From assembly GCA_017628205.1 (NCBI GenBank), contig JAGBZO010000024.1:1-52785 (forward strand): DNA of 52,785 nucleotides, in the 5' to 3' direction. Position numbers and translations under genes: made by a program. Source of the DNA: Duodenibacillus sp. GTDB lineage: Bacteria > Pseudomonadota > Gammaproteobacteria > Burkholderiales > Burkholderiaceae_F. Positions 48,015-52,785 of the stretch are shown here, piece by piece; position 1 is the first letter of the stretch; every line of letters starts with the position of its first letter. The notes under the pieces are model-generated. The model was not told the origin of the DNA. It saw only the letters and a list, made by a program, of their open reading frames with translations, and did not search any database.

Positions 48015-49325
48015 TTAGAAGCGATACTGCATGGAAGCGGCAACGATGTAAGAGTCGAGAGACTTGTAGTCACCGAAGGGCTCGGGCTGATCGTCGTGAT
48101 ACAGGTCAGAATCGCCGATACCCTTGATGTAGGTCGCGCCGAAGTCAAAGGTGACGTTGTCGCAGTGCTTGTAAGAGGCACCGAGAGCGAGCCACAAGCG
48201 GTTGGTATCAGGAATAACGGCCATACGCTTGGTCTGGTCGGCAATCGGATCCTTGTCAAAGGCCACACCACCACGAACCGTCCACTGGTTGTTCAACTTG
48301 TAGTCGGCGCCGAGAGAAACGAACCAGGTGTCTTCCCAGTTGTTTTCGACCGGAGTCGAACCGTTAGCATTCAAAGCAGCGTCAACCATGGCACCCATGC
48401 CAGTGTTAAAGGTGTTCTCGATATTCAATACGCGGAAGTTGGACCACTTGGACCAACGAGCCGTACCGGAAATACGCAGTTCAGGCGTAGCTTCCCAAGT
48501 TGCGGACAAGGTAATCGTATCGGGCGTCTTGATGCGAACGTCCATGTCGGCCGTCTTACCGTTAATCAAAGCCAAAGCTTGCTTCATGGTCTCGGGCAAA
48601 TACTCCATCGTGTTCTTCGCCTGAGACGTCAGAGCAAAAGAGGTATCGCCTTCGGCATTGTGGCTGATGTGAGAACGGTAGGACAAACCAACGCGAACCG
48701 TTTCAACCGGCTGGATCATAACGCCGACATTCCAACCCCAGGCCCAGGAATCACCCTTGACAATGGCGTTAACCATGCCACTCTGCACGGACTTGCCGAG
48801 CGTAGCACGTGCATATTGCAAGGAAAGACCGGCACCGAAGCTGACGTAATCGTTCATCTTCCAAGCAACGTTCGGGTTGATATCAACCGTCAAAATCATC
48901 GACTTGTTACCCTTGTCGGCACCAACCCACTCACGTTCGTAGTCCGTACCCATGCCATAAGGAACGGTCATGGCCAAACCGACCCACCACTGATCGTTAA
49001 CCTGATGCGTGAAGTAACCGGCAGGCAACAACTGCCCCTTCTTGCGACCGTTTTCGGTCTCACCATTGACGCCTTCGAATTCGGCGTTAACAGCAACGTA
49101 GGAACCAGTCATCTGAACACGCGTACCAGGCAACAAAGTCATGCCGGCGGCGTTGTAATGCAAAGCGGACAAGTCGTCGCCGACAACACCGACACCGGCC
49201 ATAGCACGGCCCTGATTAGCGGCGGACATTTCGGCGAGTTGGAAACCAGCTGCGTAAGCAGAGGAAACTGCAACAGCGATACCGCTCAATGCAACGGCGG
49301 CAACACTCTTTTGGATGATAGACAC
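48015..49325 (-). CDS. FadL/TodX family outer-membrane porin
   Basis: A 436-residue OmpP1/FadL protein with a signal peptide ending in SSAYA-AGF at about residue 25, an N-terminal hatch with FQLAEMSAANQGRAMAG and the NPA-like site YNAAGM, then a 14-strand barrel ending in the outer-membrane terminal phenylalanine (SMQYRF). It lets hydrophobic compounds, classically long-chain fatty acids, cross the outer membrane. The start is GTG at 49325 with GGAG eight bases upstream. The last base-pairs upstream hold strong palindromes (see 49408-49478). Confidence 0.92.
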   Translation of the reverse strand: MSIIQKSVAAVALSGIAVAVSSAYAAGFQLAEMSAANQGRAMAGVGVVGDDLSALHYNAAGMTLLPGTRVQMTGSYVAVNAEFEGVNGETENGRKKGQLLPAGYFTHQVNDQWWVGLAMTVPYGMGTDYEREWVGADKGNKSMILTVDINPNVAWKMNDYVSFGAGLSLQYARATLGKSVQSGMVNAIVKGDSWAWGWNVGVMIQPVETVRVGLSYRSHISHNAEGDTSFALTSQAKNTMEYLPETMKQALALINGKTADMDVRIKTPDTITLSATWEATPELRISGTARWSKWSNFRVLNIENTFNTGMGAMVDAALNANGSTPVENNWEDTWFVSLGADYKLNNQWTVRGGVAFDKDPIADQTKRMAVIPDTNRLWLALGASYKHCDNVTFDFGATYIKGIGDSDLYHDDQPEPFGDYKSLDSYIVAASMQYRF

Positions 49326-49407
49326 GTAAATTCTCCGTTAGAACGAGTCATGTAAACGATTCGCGTGATTTTATAAACAGATGGCCGTAAAAAACAGCAC
49401 TTGGCTT

Positions 49408-49434
49408 TAGGGGTAACCACCTATATTACCCCTA
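49408..49434. promoter_or_regulatory. Palindrome TAGGGGTAA / TTACCCCTA upstream of the FadL-like gene
   Basis: Two perfect 9-base arms (49408-49416 and 49426-49434) centred about 96 bases upstream of the GTG. The half-site TACCCCT fits the TACYYMT heptamer of NarL/FixJ-type response regulators, but the halves point the opposite way from the NarL 7-2-7 arrangement, so another regulator is more likely. Confidence 0.5.
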
Positions 49435-49478
49435 CGGATCATCAATACAGATGATCTACTTCATCCGTTCGGATCATC
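49435..49478. repeat. Repeated CGGATCATC elements upstream of the FadL-like gene
   Basis: CGGATCATC occurs at 49435-49443 and again at 49470-49478, with an inverted partial copy GATGATC at 49450-49456. Together with the neighbouring palindrome this is a dense cis-regulatory patch in a 500-base gap. Confidence 0.45.
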
Positions 49479-49534
49479 CCACCGCGACTTTCGCACCGTT
49501 CATCCTCGTTAGTCAGCCTCATGCTCTTGAAAAC

Positions 49535-49573
49535 GCAAAAAAACAAAGGGCTTCCCACGAGGAAAGCCCTTTG
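49535..49573 (-). terminator. Intrinsic terminator downstream of the GT90 gene
   Basis: CAAAGGGCTTCC (49544-49555) pairs with GGAAAGCCCTTTG (49561-49573) with one bulge; T-rich tail on the minus strand. It is 253 bases past the GT90 stop, and the sequence 49574-49825 between them holds no gene I can support. Confidence 0.75.
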
Positions 49574-49825
49574 ATGTTTAATGCAAAATTTCAGAGTTAG
49601 TTTTATATCAGCCACGTGATTTTGCGTTCCAATGCCGACGATATAACCGAAATTTGTTTGAGAGCCAAGTACTTTTGATTTTACCTAGCCCCATTGTCAG
49701 CAATAGAGTTATGTACTACATCACTCAATATCGGCTGATGCGAACCAACGACACTCGTTACACCATTTTGGGACGGCGATGCCGAGACATGGTTGTCGAT
49801 ACATACCGTTTTTACAGCATCACGA

Positions 49826-50854
49826 TCATTCCCAAACAGCCACCCCCGGATTGGTCAATTTGAAGTATTTTTCAAGCACCAACAAATGGATCAGATCCTC
49901 CCGATCTTTATTTTGGAACTGGCGGACGTACTCGTGCGCGTGCTTAATGATCTTCTCAGCCTCGTCAGGATGCGCGTTGTAATAATGCAGTCGCTCCTCC
50001 AAATCCGAATAATCGTCTTTAATCTGAATGTAGTGTACGTTCGGAATCAGACGCCCTTCCATAAACCACGTTTCATATTTCGGCTTAGGCATCACGGCAA
50101 TCGAATTTGATGACATAACCCACTTCAGATTACTAGCCACATCGTTTCCCTCAAGCGAAATGATGTATCTATATTTCAAGTGGTCATACAACGTGATCAG
50201 CGGTTTCCCCCACTGATCGCAGCTTGGTTTCTCTGCCGTATCACCACAATCGCAAACATTGGAGCCGAAGTATTTCTCCATAAAAGCGATTCGATGTGGT
50301 TGCGCACAGATTCCTCTGAAAATCGCCGTCGGCAATTTTTCGCGGAATGTTCTTTTATCCTTCAGAAAAATAAAGTGCCTGACTTTGTCCAAATTTAAAA
50401 CAACACAGTTGGCGTTCTGGCCTCGGATCGGCCGACTCTTAGTAACCGACGGTGTTTCCGGAATGATCGTGTTGTCCCCGAACTCTGTGTCGACTTTCAG
50501 CGTCGGATTAAAAAAGCGCGAGTACTCGAAGAAATCCCGATAATAGTTTTTAGCCCCGTGCATATCGGCAAAAATCTTTCCAATTTCATACTCACCGTGT
50601 ATGCGGGATTGATCGATCAGTTTGCAATAGTATTCCACACGATCCAGGATATATTGCTTGTCCGTCCTTGCCTCTAGTGTCTGAAGAAGCGATGCCGCGC
50701 GTTGACGTAACCACCATCGAGGGCAGAGGCGATGGACAAGGCAACGAAACTGATAAGCGACTTTGGAATTCTTTCCACGAGGTCGAAGGTGAATTTTGCG
50801 TAATTTACTTCGAATGGACATAACGATTTCTTCGAGGGGATGAGGACGGGCCAT
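49826..50854 (-). CDS. Glycosyltransferase family 90 (CAP10/LpsA-like)
   Basis: A 342-residue enzyme with the CAP10 fold: RGQNANCVVLNLDKVRHF, then AIFRGICAQPHR, and the C-terminal KYRYIISLEGNDVASNLKWV and the NVHYIQIKDDYSDLEE segments. Bacterial GT90 members (for example LpsA) add sugars to lipopolysaccharide or capsule. The start ATG at 50854 has GAGGGG five bases upstream. The gene is visibly richer in A and T than the housekeeping genes, and lies next to an IS element, suggesting acquisition by transfer. Confidence 0.88.
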   Translation of the reverse strand: MARPHPLEEIVMSIRSKLRKIHLRPRGKNSKVAYQFRCLVHRLCPRWWLRQRAASLLQTLEARTDKQYILDRVEYYCKLIDQSRIHGEYEIGKIFADMHGAKNYYRDFFEYSRFFNPTLKVDTEFGDNTIIPETPSVTKSRPIRGQNANCVVLNLDKVRHFIFLKDKRTFREKLPTAIFRGICAQPHRIAFMEKYFGSNVCDCGDTAEKPSCDQWGKPLITLYDHLKYRYIISLEGNDVASNLKWVMSSNSIAVMPKPKYETWFMEGRLIPNVHYIQIKDDYSDLEERLHYYNAHPDEAEKIIKHAHEYVRQFQNKDREDLIHLLVLEKYFKLTNPGVAVWE

Positions 50855-51130
50855 GAAAGCCCCTCAACGCATTACTAATTGGCATTCGCACGCCGAACTC
50901 GACAACATCCAAAGGATGAATGTAGTCTTTCAGCTGAGTAGTTCCGAATCCACAACTATCTGTTTCCGATGGCTTCAGTGGAGCTATAGTACCACCCCCG
51001 TCTCGTATAAACAAATAGTCGTTAATCTCCTAAATCACCAACAATCCAGGTGCATTTACGTGCATGAAGCCATGGACGCCCCCAGACAAAAATTACTGAT
51101 GGCGGGCGCGGGCTTCCGTCACCCACTATG
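50855..51130. other. Gap between the GT90 gene and the IS110 element
   Basis: About 275 bases with no supported gene. A TATAGC box and several imperfect repeats are present but no promoter with both boxes could be set. A short frame on the minus strand (50805-51014) overlaps the GT90 start and is not supported. Confidence 0.4.
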
Positions 51131-51138
51131 ATGTAGAC

Positions 51139-51328
51139 GAGAGCCCGAAACATCTCTCACAGACTGCGTCCGTTTTTTTTGGCGCGTCCAGTCGCCGTAC
51201 AAAAATTGCAGGTCTGTTTTCGCACCCCGAATTGCTCTACCGCGCAAGCGGATAAGGCGTATGAAAAAATGAGCTTACTTCGGTAAGTCTACTTTTTCTT
51301 TTCAGGTGAGTATCCGTTCCGGGCTCTC
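51139..51328 (+). ncRNA. Candidate bridge RNA of the IS110 element
   Basis: A roughly 190-base non-coding leader bounded by pairing arms GAGAGCCCGAAAC (51139-51151) and GTTCCGGGCTCTC (51316-51328), 12 of 13 pairs. Inside are three stem-loops: GACTG/CAGTC (51162-51193), CCGC-GCAA-GCGG (51240-51251), and an interrupted stem with CTTAC-TTCG-GTAAG (51274-51287) closed by GAAAAA/TTTTTC (51263-51298). IS110-group elements encode a guide RNA of about this size upstream of the recombinase. The structure was traced by eye. Confidence 0.4.
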
Positions 51329-51357
51329 ATAGACCCCTACACCAGTTAGGAGGATCC

Positions 51358-52701
51358 ATGAGCAAGTCTACTCACTCTCAAAGCTCGTGCAAAACAATCG
51401 TTCAAAATTCTCCCGAAACGGTTGTCTCCGCTCGTTACCCTTCCGCCATCGGCGTCGACGTTCACGCCAAACTATTGGTTTGCGCGTTTCAGGATGGCAC
51501 GAGTCCATCGTTCATCAAGACCGAAATCCAAAATTTCGGCACAACCTACAGCCAACTTTCAGCCTTTGCGCAATGGTGCAAACAGTGCAATCCAAGCATT
51601 GTTGTCATGGAGTCAACCGGCGTGCTGTGGCGCAGCGTGTACGCCGCATTGGAAGATGTCGGTTTCACGGCCGAACGGCTAGCTCTTGTCAACGCACGTG
51701 ATGTCAAAGCCATCATTGGTCGTAAAACCGACCGCGAAGATGCTCAACGCTTGGCGGAAATTGCTCGGCTCGGGAACATCAAGAAGTCCTTCGTCCCGTC
51801 GCGCCCTTTCAGGGAAATGCGCCAATTGGCAAGACGCTATCAGACAATTACCCAGGACATCGCATCGGGCACAAACGTTTATCACAAGTTGCTCAACGCA
51901 ACCGGATGCCGTGCCGGCAGCGTGTTTAGCGACGTCAAAGGTGTGGTGGCAACCGCCATCCTCGAGGCCAAGCTTGATCAGGCCGAGAACTTTGCCGAAG
52001 TCGTGACGAAATATTCTCGAAGGCTCAAAGCCAGCGCCGCAGAAGTTCTTGATGCGTTGAACTTCGACATCGCCCCTGTTGTTCGCCAACAGCTCGTTCT
52101 TGAACGCAATCATTTGGCGGCACAAAAGAAGTTTGCGGAGGAAACGTTTGAACTGTTACGACAAATGCAAGAGCCGTACGAAGAGCATATTCGGTTGCTG
52201 CAATCCATACCCGGTATTCGAGAGAAATCGGCGCGCTTGATTTTTGCCGAATTGTCGGACGATTTGGCCGAGCACTTTGCAGATACCGAACATTTTTGCT
52301 CTTGGCTCGGAATTTGTCCGGGCAACAAAATCTCAGCCGAGAAGAGCTATTCCGGAAAACCGTCAAAAGGGAACAAATGGCTTCGTCGCGTCTTGATTGA
52401 GTGCGCTCACGGAATCGCTTTGAGCAAGTGCGAACTGAAAGAAAAATTTATGGTTTGGAAGTTGCGACGAGGCTCTTTACGCGCCATAGTCGCCTTGGCT
52501 CATTACTTGGCTCGAGTGATTTTCTCGGTACTCAAAAATCGAACCATGTTCAAGTTGGTTGCGATGACAACGCAACGGGATGAGTTGGTCAATCGAGTCC
52601 AGCGGAACATCAAGGCATTGAAACGAACCGGTTGCGCGCTTCACAGCAGCCTGCTGATCGAAAAGAGCTCAGGGGTGATCATCGGACAGATTGCGGAATA
52701 A
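51358..52701 (+). CDS. IS110-family transposase (DEDD/serine recombinase)
   Basis: 447 residues, intact. The N-terminal RuvC-like DEDD domain has D34 (IGVDVHAK), E85 (VMESTG), D125 and D128 (KTDREDAQRLA). A coiled-coil region (about 150-275) leads to the C-terminal Transposase_20 domain with a helix-hairpin-helix (LQSIPGIREKSARLIFAEL, about 281-299) and the conserved serine region SYSGKPSKGN (330-339), where S332 is the probable nucleophile. A very strong AGGAGG lies four bases ahead of the ATG. IS110 enzymes are guided by a bridge RNA and rejoin DNA without a target duplication. Confidence 0.93.
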   Translation: MSKSTHSQSSCKTIVQNSPETVVSARYPSAIGVDVHAKLLVCAFQDGTSPSFIKTEIQNFGTTYSQLSAFAQWCKQCNPSIVVMESTGVLWRSVYAALEDVGFTAERLALVNARDVKAIIGRKTDREDAQRLAEIARLGNIKKSFVPSRPFREMRQLARRYQTITQDIASGTNVYHKLLNATGCRAGSVFSDVKGVVATAILEAKLDQAENFAEVVTKYSRRLKASAAEVLDALNFDIAPVVRQQLVLERNHLAAQKKFAEETFELLRQMQEPYEEHIRLLQSIPGIREKSARLIFAELSDDLAEHFADTEHFCSWLGICPGNKISAEKSYSGKPSKGNKWLRRVLIECAHGIALSKCELKEKFMVWKLRRGSLRAIVALAHYLARVIFSVLKNRTMFKLVAMTTQRDELVNRVQRNIKALKRTGCALHSSLLIEKSSGVIIGQIAE

Positions 52702-52785
52702 GCGCCTTCGGCGTTACTCGTATCAGCACATTTGGGGCTGAGGCGGAATTGTTGTGCCCGCTTCACATGTCTACATGAAAAAAAA
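52702..52785 (+). other. 3' flank of the IS110 transposase
   Basis: An AGCGCC/GGCGTT hairpin (52701-52715) follows the stop at once. Further on is the inverted pair copy GTCTACAT, then a run of As at the window edge. It may be the right end of the element; the flanking sequence is cut off. Confidence 0.4.

Larger units (their letters stand above)
51131..52776 (+). mobile_element. IS110-family insertion sequence
   Basis: It consists of a 220-base structured leader, one transposase gene and a short 3' part. ATGTAGAC (51131-51138) and GTCTACAT (52769-52776) form an 8-base inverted pair at the two sides, proposed as the approximate ends. IS110 elements often lack true terminal repeats, so the boundaries are tentative. 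Confidence 0.55.

Noticed and set aside
49408-49434. NarL/NarP binding site
   Set aside because: Half-sites fit the heptamer, but their orientation and spacing are not those of the known 7-2-7 site.
49654-49863. Small plus-strand gene of 69 codons downstream of GT90
   Set aside because: It overlaps the GT90 3' end, has biased composition and no clear ribosome binding site.
50805-51014. Small minus-strand gene of 69 codons
   Set aside because: It overlaps the GT90 start in another frame, has no ribosome binding site and no family match I know.

Overview
This window looks like a chromosomal segment of a betaproteobacterium of the order Burkholderiales. The evidence is gene order: ndk, rlmN, rodZ, ispG, hisS, yfgM, bamB, der, hfq, hflX, hflK, hflC, a DUF2065 gene, hisZ, purA, and separately thrS, infC, rpmI, rplT, pheS, pheT, ihfA, a merR-type gene and tRNA-Pro, and dnaG followed by rpoD. 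HisZ (the short HisG system) and a family of three small unrecognised paralogs fit a gut Sutterellaceae-like genome, but that family-level placement is inference. Almost all genes are on the minus strand; the exceptions are the VWA/CobT-like gene, tRNA-Leu, a GT9 glycosyltransferase and the two transposon genes at the edges.

Layout, left to right. 1-300: 3' end of an IS200/IS605-type tnpB with a structured right end that could be an omega RNA. 317-3627: rlmB and rnr (RNA maturation and decay) with tRNA-Leu(CAG) divergent. 3798-5366: orphan metalloprotease-like plus VWA protein. 5430-12678: purine and histidine genes (a phosphoribosyltransferase, purA, hisZ), then DUF2065, hflC, hflK, hflX, hfq. 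12897-23838: der, bamB, yfgM, hisS, ispG, rodZ, rlmN, ndk, rlmD, and an NlpD-like LysM/M23 lipoprotein. 23863-33101: surE, tRNA-Pro(GGG), merR-like gene, ihfA, pheT, pheS, rplT, rpmI, infC with an AUA start, thrS, tRNA-Val(GAC). 33215-42023: transporters (UMF1-type MFS, CstA, YbaL-type antiporter), an unknown 213-residue protein, three tandem paralogs of unknown family, and an SPFH/NfeD pair. 42184-46777: rpoD and dnaG. 46939-50854: surface genes (GT9 glycosyltransferase, FadL porin, GT90 glycosyltransferase). 51131-52776: an IS110-family element with a bridge-RNA-like leader.

Functionally, most of the window is translation and RNA housekeeping (tRNA synthetases, ribosomal proteins, rRNA methyltransferases, RNase R, Der, HflX, Hfq) and envelope quality control (HflKC, BamB, YfgM, NlpD-like, RodZ, QmcA/NfeD). 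The accessory content sits at both edges and in 36.3-38.7 kb. The least explained parts are the NfeD-SPFH-three-paralog cluster, the orphan HExxH/VWA protein, and the non-coding parts of the two mobile elements, both of which belong to families now known to use guide RNAs.
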